Positions 14,473-21,926 of a stretch of 26,712 bases of DNA are shown piece after piece. The translations under genes and the position numbers were made by a program. The notes under the pieces are model-generated. The model did not search any database and was not told where the DNA came from. It was given only the letters and a program-made list of their open reading frames with translations. Source of the DNA: SKLM01 sp964542755 (lineage in GTDB: Bacteria > Chloroflexota > Anaerolineae > B4-G1). Every line of letters starts with the position of its first letter. The first letter of the stretch is position 1. Location of the stretch: NCBI GenBank assembly GCA_964542755.1, contig CAZIWL010000054.1:1-26712 (forward strand), given 5' to 3'.

Positions 14473-17031
14473 TCATACGATGCGGGGCACCCGGGCGAGG
14501 ATTTCTGAGACGACCTCATAGTTGATGGTGCCCAGCCAGGCGGCGACCTCCTCAGCGGTGATCTCATCGGTGCCCTGGCAGCCGATAAGGACGACCTCAT
14601 CGCCGACCCGTGCCTCCGGGATGTGGTCGAGGCGGATCATCGTCTGGTCCATACAGACGCGGCCGATAATGGGGGCGCGGCGCCCGCGGACGAGGACCGC
14701 CTCCCAGCGGGTGGGCGCCCGACGGAACCCGTCAGCGTAGCCCACGGGGATCACGCCAACGGTCTCTTCCCCACAGGTACGGTACGTATTGCCGTAGCTC
14801 ACGAAGCTGTCGGGCGGCAGAGTCTTTACCTGGGCGACGCTGGTCTTCCAGGCGAGGGCGGGGCGGGACGCCTCCGGCAGCGAGACGTGGTGCGAGGGGC
14901 GGAGGCCGTACATCGCCAGTCCCACGCGGACCATGTTGAAATGGGACTCGGGCAGACGCAGCGTGGCTGACGAATTGGCGCAGTGGATCCGGCGGAAGGT
15001 GATGCCCTCTTCGGTCAGGTCTGTCAGCACGCGCCGGAAACGGTCCAACTGCCAGCGCGTGTAGTCAAGATGCTCCTCGTCGGCGACGGAAAAGTGGGTG
15101 AAGATGCCCTCCATGTCGAGGCCCGGGAGGCTGCGGAGCTTCTGGGTGAAGGGAAGCACCTGGTCCGGGAGGAGGCCCAGACGGCCCATCCCCGTGTCCA
15201 CCTTGATGTGGAGGCGGGCCGTGCGGCGGAGCTCCTCGGCGGCGCGACTGTAGAGGCGGGCGACATTGACGTCGTATACGGTCAGGGTGACGTCGTGGAG
15301 GAGGGCCTGCTTGGCCAGCCACGCCGGTGTGTAGCCGAGGACGAGTATTGGTGCGGCGATTCCCGCGTCGCGTAGTCTGACTGCCTCATTGACGGAGGCC
15401 ACTCCGCAGCACGATGCCCCGTTGTTGAGGGCGGTGCGCGCGACCTTGATCGCACCGTGTCCGTAGGCGTCGGCCTTGAGCACTGCGAGGATGTCCACCG
15501 ACGTTCCCACGAAGTCCTTGATCTGCTGGACGTTGTGAGCCACCGCCTCGAGATCGACCTCCAGCCAGGTGGGACGGCTCGGCCGCACGGCCTGCACCGT
15601 TAAGCCCTTGAGGCGTCGAACGAGCTGTTCGCTCTCGGCTTGATCGCGGAGAAGTCGTTCAACCACCTTCTCCAGATGGGTCTCGACGTCGCCCTTGATC
15701 AGAACCACGTCGCCCGGCCTCAGTCGCGGGCTGAGTTTGCGGACTGTGTCCTGGATGGTGTGCGTGACCGTGATCTGGTCCCTGGGAAGACCGGCGGCCT
15801 CGGCTCCCTCGGCAATCCAGGCTGCCCGTTCGCCGTTGGTGATCAGGAGATCGACGGTGTCGGCCGCTGCCTCCCCGACGACATGGTGACCCTCAACGGC
15901 GTAGCTGCCGAGTTGAGCCATGTCGCCCAGTACGGCAATCCGACGTTCGGCCGGGTACTCCGCAAGGGCACCAAGCGCTTGGAGGGCGCTGGCCGGATTC
16001 GAGCCGGCGGAACCGTCCAGAAGAAGGGAGTCATTGATGCCTCCAAGGACTCGCAGGCGGCCGCGGCCGGGTCGAAGGGACTCCAGAGCGTCACGAATGG
16101 TCGACCAGGGCAGGTCGTAGGCTATGCCGACGGAGATGGCGGCGAGGAGGGGGTAGGCCTGATGTCGACCGTGAAGCTGGGAGAAGAGCTCACCCTTCGC
16201 CGGAAAACCCGGGATGCCCAGCCCAGCGACGCCAGGGAAATGAACGACCATCTGGAGACCCTCGGACGTCGGCCGGAGATCGGAGGCGACAATATCGGCG
16301 TCGGGACTCAACCCGAAGGTGACGACGTCGGCCGCGGTCCCCTTGCGCATACCGAGGACGCGTGGATCGTCGTAGTTGAGGATGGCCAGGCCGTCGGCGG
16401 GCAGGGCGGCCGGGAGCTGGGCTTTCTCGGTCGTGATCTGTCCCAGGCTGTTCAAGTAGGCCAGGTGAGCGCGCGCGATGGAGGTGACGACGGCGATCCG
16501 GGGCTGAATCAGCTCTGCCATAGCCGCCACGTCACCAAAGGCGTGGACTGCGATCTCGAAGACGGCGATTTCTTGGTCGGGCTCAAGCTTCTCGATGGAG
16601 AGTGGGATCCCGAATGTGTTGCTCAGGCCGGGTGGGTTGGCGAAGACACGGTTCTGAGTGGCAAGGACGGCGGATATGGCGCGGCAGGTGTCCGTCTTGC
16701 CCGTGGACCCGGTCACCGCGATGGTGTCCGGATTCACCGTGCGAAGGACGTGGGTTGCCCATTCGGCCAGTGCTGCGCGGGTATCAGCCACGACGATGCA
16801 GGGGACCGAGGGTTCAGGAGGTGGGAACTGGCAGAGGATGCCCCCTGCGCCCCGGGCGAGGGCCTCCGGGATGTAGTCGTGTCCGTCGCCTCCCTCGGAC
16901 TTGACGGCCACGAAGAGCTCCCCAGGCGAGAGGCGCTGGGTATTGTAGCAGAAGGCTGGAAATGTGGTGGTCGAAGACCCTCCAACCAGCTGTCCGCCTG
17001 TTGCGTCCAGGAGATCCTGAAGGTGAATCAT
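14473..17031 (-). CDS. MurF-alanine racemase fusion protein
   Basis: The product has 852 residues. Residues 1-465 are a MurF-like Mur ligase (UDP-MurNAc-tripeptide:D-Ala-D-Ala ligase); 486-852 are alanine racemase. The fusion joins making D-Ala with adding it to the peptidoglycan stem. The racemase half looks intact: PLP lysine K519 in AVLKADAYGHG, catalytic Y746 in VSYGNTY, and RVCMDQ. The MurF half has the P-loop GSTGKT (K112), SNTFGIP, E159, H189 and K203, but the usual DDxYNANPxS is LDGSAGSNPAS (338-348), the usual EMG motif is FEIAVHAFGD, and KGSR is KGDV, so the ligase may be altered. The start has no clear ribosome site and sits about 11 bases from the promoter. Similar fusions are known from Bacteroidetes. 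The downstream DUF362 operon has its own promoter. Confidence 0.93.
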   Translation of the reverse strand: MIHLQDLLDATGGQLVGGSSTTTFPAFCYNTQRLSPGELFVAVKSEGGDGHDYIPEALARGAGGILCQFPPPEPSVPCIVVADTRAALAEWATHVLRTVNPDTIAVTGSTGKTDTCRAISAVLATQNRVFANPPGLSNTFGIPLSIEKLEPDQEIAVFEIAVHAFGDVAAMAELIQPRIAVVTSIARAHLAYLNSLGQITTEKAQLPAALPADGLAILNYDDPRVLGMRKGTAADVVTFGLSPDADIVASDLRPTSEGLQMVVHFPGVAGLGIPGFPAKGELFSQLHGRHQAYPLLAAISVGIAYDLPWSTIRDALESLRPGRGRLRVLGGINDSLLLDGSAGSNPASALQALGALAEYPAERRIAVLGDMAQLGSYAVEGHHVVGEAAADTVDLLITNGERAAWIAEGAEAAGLPRDQITVTHTIQDTVRKLSPRLRPGDVVLIKGDVETHLEKVVERLLRDQAESEQLVRRLKGLTVQAVRPSRPTWLEVDLEAVAHNVQQIKDFVGTSVDILAVLKADAYGHGAIKVARTALNNGASCCGVASVNEAVRLRDAGIAAPILVLGYTPAWLAKQALLHDVTLTVYDVNVARLYSRAAEELRRTARLHIKVDTGMGRLGLLPDQVLPFTQKLRSLPGLDMEGIFTHFSVADEEHLDYTRWQLDRFRRVLTDLTEEGITFRRIHCANSSATLRLPESHFNMVRVGLAMYGLRPSHHVSLPEASRPALAWKTSVAQVKTLPPDSFVSYGNTYRTCGEETVGVIPVGYADGFRRAPTRWEAVLVRGRRAPIIGRVCMDQTMIRLDHIPEARVGDEVVLIGCQGTDEITAEEVAAWLGTINYEVVSEILARVPRIV

Positions 17032-17048
17032 GGATGTCGTCGTGATCG

Positions 17049-17076
17049 ATTATAGCACCGGTAGGAGCGATGGCAA
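17049..17076 (-). promoter_or_regulatory. Promoter of murF-alr, close to the start codon
   Basis: On the minus strand, TTGCCA (17071-17076, five of six), 16-base spacer, perfect TATAAT (17049-17054) with an upstream TGC (extended -10). Transcription would start near 17042, leaving only about 11 leader bases before the ATG at 17031, too few for a normal ribosome site. Confidence 0.65.
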
Positions 17077-17427
17077 ACGCAGACACAAGCAGCAGAAGTA
17101 TTCTGGCTGCGGTTCGCGGCCCGTGGGGATGTTGTTGGCGGGAAGCGGCCAGAAGAACAAGGGGACGGGCCCGTTGAGAATGGCTTGAAGCCGGCGATGT
17201 AGATGGCACGGAACGTGTGCCACGCAGCGGGAGCGGGGTGCGCTAATGAGTTGTCGCGGACATGGTGGCTGGTTGGCCACCGTCGGCGCCACACGGGTGC
17301 CGGTGTGCTAACCAGTTGTGACTGGCATACGAGGCAAGCATACGCTCGTGAGGTACAACGCACCTGAAGGGTGCATCGTACCGGCAGGGGCGACAACTCG
17401 TGAGTGCATCCGCGGGAGCGAGTATCG
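17077..17427. other. Hairpin-rich non-coding spacer
   Basis: This 350-base spacer lies between the divergent murF-alr and comB promoters. No credible gene is seen. Hairpins cluster in 17264-17382: GGTGGC with GCCACC (17264-17281), CCAGT-TGTG-ACTGG (near 17312-17325), ACGAG with CTCGT (near 17331-17350), and a double stem GGTAC/GTACC enclosing GCACC/GGTGC (17352-17382). The string CTCGTGAG occurs twice, near 17345 and 17397. It could encode a small RNA or hold regulator sites; no known riboswitch signature was recognised. Confidence 0.45.
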
Positions 17428-17456
17428 TTGTCGTTTCGGCTGGCCCATGCTATCAT
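17428..17456 (+). promoter_or_regulatory. Promoter of the comB operon, with a duplicated -10
   Basis: TTGTCG (17428-17433, four of six), 17-base spacer, TATCAT (17451-17456, five of six) preceded by TGC. The nonamer TGCTATCAT is repeated one base later (17458-17466), giving a possible second start about 10 bases downstream. The leader to the ATG at 17680 is about 215 bases. Confidence 0.6.
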
Positions 17457-17679
17457 CTGCTATCATTCCCGTCACAGAGGGGTGGGCGAGGGCGACGCGA
17501 AGGGATCTGTCTTAAGCGTGCGCCGAAGGCCGAGGCCTAGCGCGGAACGGCTACCCCTTGCTGACCTCCCGCTCCGAGCATGGTTCCGCCGGCAGACACC
17601 TTCGTGCTCCGATGTCGTGTGGATGCTTTCACGGGAGGGCCTGGCCTACTTCAGAACGATGAGCGAAACTGGGGACTCT

Positions 17680-18402
17680 ATGGGCACGCTGGATATTCAT
17701 CGCGCGACGCTGGAGACGTGCGGCGAGGCCTCGGGTACTGTGGTCGTCATCGACGTTCTGCGGGCCTTCACGACGGCTGGTTTCGCGTTCGACGCGGGTG
17801 CCGAGGCAATCACGCTGGTGAGCGAGGTGAGAGAAGCCTATGCGCTACGCGAGGCGCATCCCGACTGGCTCATCACGGGCGAGGTGGGGGGCCTGCCGGT
17901 GCAGGGTTTTGATTTCAGCAACTCACCCGGTGGGTTCGTGGGAGAGGACCTGAGGGGACGCCGGCTGGTGCAGCGGACGAGTTCAGGGACGCAGGGGGTG
18001 GTGCGCAGTACGGGGGCGGCGAACCGCGTTGCTGCGAGTCTGTGCTGTGCCAGGGCGACGGCGGTTTATCTGGACCGGCTCCAGCCGGATCGGGTGACGA
18101 TGGTGATCACTGGATCACACCCCGAGGGACTGGGCGATGAGGACCAGGCATGTGCCGACTACCTGGAGGGGTTGATTCGAGAGCGTCCGGTCGATCTGGA
18201 AGGTATCCGGAAGCGGGTGCGGAGCGCGCAGGCGGCGCAGAGATTCCTCGACCCGGAACAGAGGGCTTTTTCTCTGGAGGACCTCGAATACGCCCTCGAC
18301 GTGGATCGATTTGGATTTGCCATGGTCGTCCGCAAGGAGGGGGCGTACGACGTCATGCGGGCGGTCGACGTGTGTGGCGGACCAAGGAAGGTGCACGGGT
18401 GA
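17680..18402 (+). CDS. comB: ComB-like 2-phosphosulfolactate phosphatase
   Basis: The product has 240 residues, the normal length for ComB, a magnesium-dependent acid phosphatase that makes sulfolactate in coenzyme M synthesis in methanogens. Family motifs are VVVIDVLRAF (D25, R28), GEVGGLPVQGFDFSNSP, the QRTSSGTQG loop near 98-106, and EDQACADYL near 154-162. Bacteria that lack coenzyme M often carry homologues; their substrate is unsettled. No other coenzyme M genes are here. The frame is open from 17404, but the ATG at 17680 has GGGGA five bases upstream and gives the right distance to VVVIDVLR; an ATG at 17659 is the alternative. It is first in an operon with the PIN and GTPase genes. The start choice is moderately sure, the family call strong. 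Confidence 0.88.
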   Translation: MGTLDIHRATLETCGEASGTVVVIDVLRAFTTAGFAFDAGAEAITLVSEVREAYALREAHPDWLITGEVGGLPVQGFDFSNSPGGFVGEDLRGRRLVQRTSSGTQGVVRSTGAANRVAASLCCARATAVYLDRLQPDRVTMVITGSHPEGLGDEDQACADYLEGLIRERPVDLEGIRKRVRSAQAAQRFLDPEQRAFSLEDLEYALDVDRFGFAMVVRKEGAYDVMRAVDVCGGPRKVHG

Positions 18403-18468
18403 AAGGCCCGCCAGCGATGATGGGATAAGGGCGAAGGGACGGAGAGAGCGGCGCAGAGAGGAGGGCCG

Positions 18469-18858
18469 ATGGGTGGGTCAGCTGTGGTTCTAGATACGAA
18501 CGTCTTCGTGGCTGCGGGATTCAACGAGGAGAGCAGCTCTGCTCGACTGATTGAGGAAATCCGGCGCGGGGAGCTCACGCTGGTCTGGAACGAGGACACT
18601 CGGCGGGAGAACTGGAGCGTGGTGGAGCGGATCCCGCCCGTGTCCTGGGATCCGCTCGACGACTTGTTCCGGGAGGAAGGACGGTACGACGCCGGGATTG
18701 CGCCGGAGAACATGGACTACGTGCCGGACCCGGCCGACCGCAAGTTCGCTGCCCTGGCGCGGGCGACGGACGCGGCACTGATCACCAACGACGATGACCT
18801 GTTGGCGAACCGAGAGGAAGCGGAGGTTTGCATTTTCAGTCCGGGTGAGTACGTCTAA
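18469..18858 (+). CDS. PIN-domain protein (putative ribonuclease)
   Basis: The product has 129 residues. It opens with VVLDTNVFVAAGF, the first acidic motif (D9) of PIN nucleases, followed by a helix with SARLIEEIRRGE, the acidic patch WNEDTRREN, and a final ALITNDDDLLANREEA that matches the last PIN aspartates (around D108-D110). DPADRKFAALARAT supplies a further Asp. PIN domains cut RNA, most often as toxins of toxin-antitoxin pairs. No antitoxin-like gene is next to it: the neighbours are ComB and a GTPase, 66 bases upstream and 135 downstream. It is therefore probably not a classic VapC system. The ATG has AGGAGG four bases upstream. A housekeeping RNA-processing role is as likely as a toxin role. 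Confidence 0.82.
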   Translation: MGGSAVVLDTNVFVAAGFNEESSSARLIEEIRRGELTLVWNEDTRRENWSVVERIPPVSWDPLDDLFREEGRYDAGIAPENMDYVPDPADRKFAALARATDAALITNDDDLLANREEAEVCIFSPGEYV

Positions 18859-18884
18859 CGGCGATACACGGCGGCCCCCAAGCG

Positions 18885-18904
18885 AGGCGGCGGAAGGGCC
18901 GCCT
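18885..18904 (+). other. Hairpin between the PIN gene and the GTPase
   Basis: AGGCGGC and GCCGCCT with a six-base loop. No T-run follows, so it may only reduce readthrough into the GTPase gene. Confidence 0.35.
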
Positions 18905-18993
18905 ATGGTCTCTTGGGCTGCGAGTGCTCAGGCAAGGTCTGCCCGGGGATTTCCGGAGCGCCGCAACTGCGGGCTAATTGAGGAGGCATAGGC

Positions 18994-19998
18994 ATGCCGA
19001 CGAATCTACCTCCAGATTACTTCAAGATCGAGGAGGCGTTCCGCCGGGCGAGCTCTAACGAGGAGAAGATCGCCCTCCTGCAGGAGATGATGAGTGTGGT
19101 GCCCAAGCACAAGGGCACCGACCGGCTGCGCGCCGACTTGAGGAAGAAGCTGGCCGCCCTGCGCCGAGCGCCCAAAGGAAAGAAAGCCACCGCTCGCCAC
19201 GAATCCCCCTACCACATCGAGCGCGAAGGCGCGGGCCAGGTGGTGCTGGTTGGCACGCCGAACACGGGCAAGTCGGCCCTCCTGCGTGCCCTGACCAACG
19301 CTGAACCTCAGGTGGCCCCCTATCCGTTCACCACCTGGACGCCGAAACCGGGGATGATGGCCTTCGAGAACGTCCAGGTCCAGCTCATCGACACGCCGCC
19401 CTTGAACGAGGACCACATCGAGCCGGAGCTCATGAATCTGATCCGGCGGGTGGATCTGGTGCTCCTGGTCCTAGACGTTCAGGGGTATCCCATACAGGCG
19501 TTTGAGGACGCTATGGAGCTTCTGGAAGGGGCTCGAATCGCGCCTTTGCACAGCATAGATGACTACGTATCGACGTTGGACGTGAACGAGCAACGGAGCT
19601 GGAGCTTCAAACCGTTCCTGGTGCTGGTCAACAAAAGCGATGAACCCGGCGACGACGAGGATGTGGAGGTGCTGGGTGAATTGTTGGGAGAGGCCTGGAC
19701 GCTGCTGCCTGTCTCGGCCGAGACGGGGCGAAACCTGGACATGATGCGCCGGGCCGTGTTTGAGCGGCTGGAGATCATCCGCGTCTACTCGAAGCCCCCG
19801 GGAAGTGAGCCAGACCTCAGTGCACCCTTTGTCCTGGAGAAGGGGAGCACGGTGGAGACCTTTGCTGCCAAGGTCCACCGTGACTTCCTGGAGACGTTGA
19901 AGACGGCGCGGATCTGGGGCGAGGGCGTCTACGATGGACAGATGGTGGGGCGAGATCACGTGCTGCACGACGGCGACGTGGTGGAGTTGCGTACGTAG
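18994..19998 (+). CDS. Obg/DRG-type GTPase with C-terminal TGS domain
   Basis: The product has 334 residues. After a basic helical N-terminus (1-75) comes the GTPase core: P-loop GTPNTGKS (87-94), switch threonines TT at 113-114, G3 as DTPP (133-136), NKSD (213-216) and SAET (241-244). Residues about 275-333 are a TGS domain, ending HDGDVVELR. This architecture matches the DRG/Rbg-like branch of the Obg family (COG1163 type), which associates with ribosomes or RNA. The usual DTPG is DTPP here, which I think also occurs in bacterial members. The ATG has GAGGAGG at 18980-18986. It ends the plus-strand operon and converges on the APS-kinase-like gene with only 24 bases between. The general GTPase call is firm; the exact role is unknown. 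Confidence 0.92.
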   Translation: MPTNLPPDYFKIEEAFRRASSNEEKIALLQEMMSVVPKHKGTDRLRADLRKKLAALRRAPKGKKATARHESPYHIEREGAGQVVLVGTPNTGKSALLRALTNAEPQVAPYPFTTWTPKPGMMAFENVQVQLIDTPPLNEDHIEPELMNLIRRVDLVLLVLDVQGYPIQAFEDAMELLEGARIAPLHSIDDYVSTLDVNEQRSWSFKPFLVLVNKSDEPGDDEDVEVLGELLGEAWTLLPVSAETGRNLDMMRRAVFERLEIIRVYSKPPGSEPDLSAPFVLEKGSTVETFAAKVHRDFLETLKTARIWGEGVYDGQMVGRDHVLHDGDVVELRT

Positions 19999-20022
19999 CG
20001 CACCAGGTCCTACAAGTCGGGC

Positions 20023-20601
20023 TCAAGGTTCGAGATACGAAACCTCCTCGAGTTGGCTCAGAATCTCACGCACACCCTGCCTGGGTGTCGTGCTCTCCGT
20101 ATCTACGACGATCAGAGGGTCCCGGGGCGGCTCGTAAGGGACCTGCAGGCCGGGCACGGTGGCGGCTTCACCGGAGAGGGCCTTATCGTAGGTCCCCTTC
20201 TCGTCACGCTCGATACACGTCTCCAAGGAACACCTGATGAAGACCTCCCCGAAAAGCTCGATCTCCCGTCGGGCGTAGGCCCGGTGACGGCGTCTGTTGG
20301 CGGTGGCGGCGATGAGGACGTCGACGCCGTTTTTGGCAAGGAGGCCGGCGATAAAGGCGAGGACGCGGTAGAACCAGTTCCGTTCCTGTGCAGAATAGGA
20401 GGGGCTGGGGGTTAGAACCGAGCGCAGAGCGTCAGAATCGAGGATCTGAACCGTGTGTCCTCGTTCGCGCAGTGCGTCGGCTAGCTTCCGGGCCAAGGTC
20501 GACTTCCCTGAGGCGGGCAGGCCGGTGAGCCAGAGGACGAATCCCGACGCTCCCGTCAAGAGCCTGACCCTCTGGGATACCCACCTCGGACGCGGCAGCA
20601 A
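20023..20601 (-). CDS. cysC: Adenylylsulfate-kinase-like P-loop kinase
   Basis: The product has 192 residues. The fold is APS kinase: P-loop GLPASGKST (27-35), LDSDALR (54-60) for the usual DGDNxR, and the C-terminal block ERDEKGTYDKALSGE plus VPYEPPRDPLIVVDTE matching CEQRDPKGLY and PYEaPxxPelvldT of CysC. The APS-binding SPYR-type motif is missing: the sequence here is ATANRRRHRAYAR. APS kinase makes PAPS from adenylylsulfate, but no sulfate-assimilation gene is in the window, so a related substrate is possible. The start at 20601 is TTG and has only a weak ribosome site, so the N-terminus is uncertain. It follows the APH-fold kinase by 75 bases on the same strand and converges with the GTPase. 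Confidence 0.82.
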   Translation of the reverse strand: MLPRPRWVSQRVRLLTGASGFVLWLTGLPASGKSTLARKLADALRERGHTVQILDSDALRSVLTPSPSYSAQERNWFYRVLAFIAGLLAKNGVDVLIAATANRRRHRAYARREIELFGEVFIRCSLETCIERDEKGTYDKALSGEAATVPGLQVPYEPPRDPLIVVDTESTTPRQGVREILSQLEEVSYLEP

Positions 20602-20676
20602 AGCACCGACAGGGTCGGAGGTCGGGAAGGGCGGTTAGCGAGCCTAGTCGCCAGGCATGGGCTGATCAAGGGAATC

Positions 20677-21780
20677 TCACCTGAGGTAGGCATCAGTCTC
20701 GTCAGGATCGAAGCGATCGGTCTCCAGGACGTTTTCCGCAAAACGTAACAAGGCCTCCCGGACCGGGGGACGGAGGCTCGGATACCAGACGGGACTGGCG
20801 AGCACGAGGGCGCGCCAGGCAAAGAAGGGTTGGACGACAGTCAGGAGCTCGTCATCCTCGGTAACGCTCAGGTAGCGATCCCAGAAGGCGCTGTAGAGGC
20901 GCAAGAACAGGTCTTCCAAGGCACCCGAGCCGCGGAGGGAGAAGAAAACGTAGTTGAGGGTCATGGAGCTGACGTCGTCGGCCGGTTCCCCCCAGGCTCC
21001 ACGGCTGCGGTCGAGGAGGGAGAAGCTGGTTCCCTCTTCGAAGAGCACATTCCAGGGATGGAAATCGCCGTGGACCTGGCTGAGTCGGTGGGTGGCCTCC
21101 TTCACTCGCCAGCGCCAGGCAACACAGCGTTCCTCGATGGCCTGGAGCCGCCCGGGCGGGGCCACGTTGAAGTCGGCAGGGTAACTGTCCACGAGGCCGG
21201 CGATTCCCTCGCCGTGGCCCACCAGGTCACGAATTCTCCGTCGGTAGAGGAGGGCATCCGTGTGCTTCACGGCGTGGATCTCGGCCAGGTAGTCGGCCAA
21301 CGCCAGTGCCCGATCCAGGTCCTGTGTCGCCAGCTCACTAGCGTCCGAGATGCGATGGAGGTCAGCAGCGTAGGGCTTTCCAGGCGCGTAGCGGGTGAGA
21401 TGGAAGAACTCGCCGGCACTCCCGAGGGAGATCAGCCCGTCGTGCGCGTCGAATGCGCCGACGTCGAGGGAGGGAACGTGACCAGGGAGGTGGTTGAATG
21501 TGGCGTGATCCAAGAGCAGGTTTGCGGCCCGGTCGGAAGCGCGCTCGTGACCGAAGCCGCTGCGAGAGACCGTGTGAAGGACGAAACGCTCGTCCTGATC
21601 GCCGCACCGGCACTCGATGAGCAGGGGGACGCCATACCCGTAGCCCTTCAGTGCGTCGGAACCGTCCTCTCCGTCCAGCTCACTTAGCGCGAGAGCCTGG
21701 ACGGGTTGACGGCGGAGCGCACTCAGGTAGCGTTCGAGGTCCGCTCGATCGAAAGGGAGGGTATCCAGTTTCACGTCCAT
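20677..21780 (-). CDS. Aminoglycoside-phosphotransferase-fold kinase
   Basis: The product has 367 residues. It has the APH/choline kinase fold: Brenner motif HGDFHPWN (237-244, catalytic D239 and N244) and the metal-binding LLDRSRGAWGEPADD (D257). The N-terminal lobe carries an ADP-binding glycine-rich loop that is not typical (KGYGYGVPLL). The family phosphorylates small hydroxyl compounds; members include antibiotic-resistance enzymes, but most chromosomal ones act on sugars, amino alcohols or unknown metabolites. I see no reason to predict drug resistance. The ATG at 21780 has AAGGAG nearby. It is followed by the APS-kinase-like gene and preceded by the protease gene after 146 bases. Similar kinase pairs are known, sometimes fused, but here the substrates are unknown. 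Confidence 0.87.
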   Translation of the reverse strand: MDVKLDTLPFDRADLERYLSALRRQPVQALALSELDGEDGSDALKGYGYGVPLLIECRCGDQDERFVLHTVSRSGFGHERASDRAANLLLDHATFNHLPGHVPSLDVGAFDAHDGLISLGSAGEFFHLTRYAPGKPYAADLHRISDASELATQDLDRALALADYLAEIHAVKHTDALLYRRRIRDLVGHGEGIAGLVDSYPADFNVAPPGRLQAIEERCVAWRWRVKEATHRLSQVHGDFHPWNVLFEEGTSFSLLDRSRGAWGEPADDVSSMTLNYVFFSLRGSGALEDLFLRLYSAFWDRYLSVTEDDELLTVVQPFFAWRALVLASPVWYPSLRPPVREALLRFAENVLETDRFDPDETDAYLR

Positions 21781-21926
21781 GGTTGCGGCTCCTTCCCGTT
21801 ATCTCCTTGAACGAGGCGCGCGAGTGCGGGCGGGGGGCGCCCCGGGCCGGGCAGGATCTGCTGAGGGCGCGTCCGAAGCGGTCGACTGCGCCCCTGCTGC
21901 AGGAACAGCCTGCGCGACATCTGGGG

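Noticed and set aside
14623..17055. Long plus-strand open frames such as those at 15640-17055
   Set aside because: They lie opposite the MurF-Alr gene, have no ribosome site and are shadows of the GC-rich codon pattern.
17404..17679. 92-residue N-terminal extension of ComB
   Set aside because: It starts upstream of the predicted promoter, and ComB proteins normally begin about 20 residues before the VVVIDVLR motif.
18469..18858. VapC-type toxin-antitoxin module
   Set aside because: Only the PIN protein is present. No small antitoxin gene with a DNA-binding fold precedes or follows it, and the neighbours are a phosphatase and a GTPase.
20677..21780. Antibiotic-resistance aminoglycoside phosphotransferase
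   Set aside because: It has the fold and Brenner motif, but these are shared by many metabolic kinases, and there is no mobile or resistance context.
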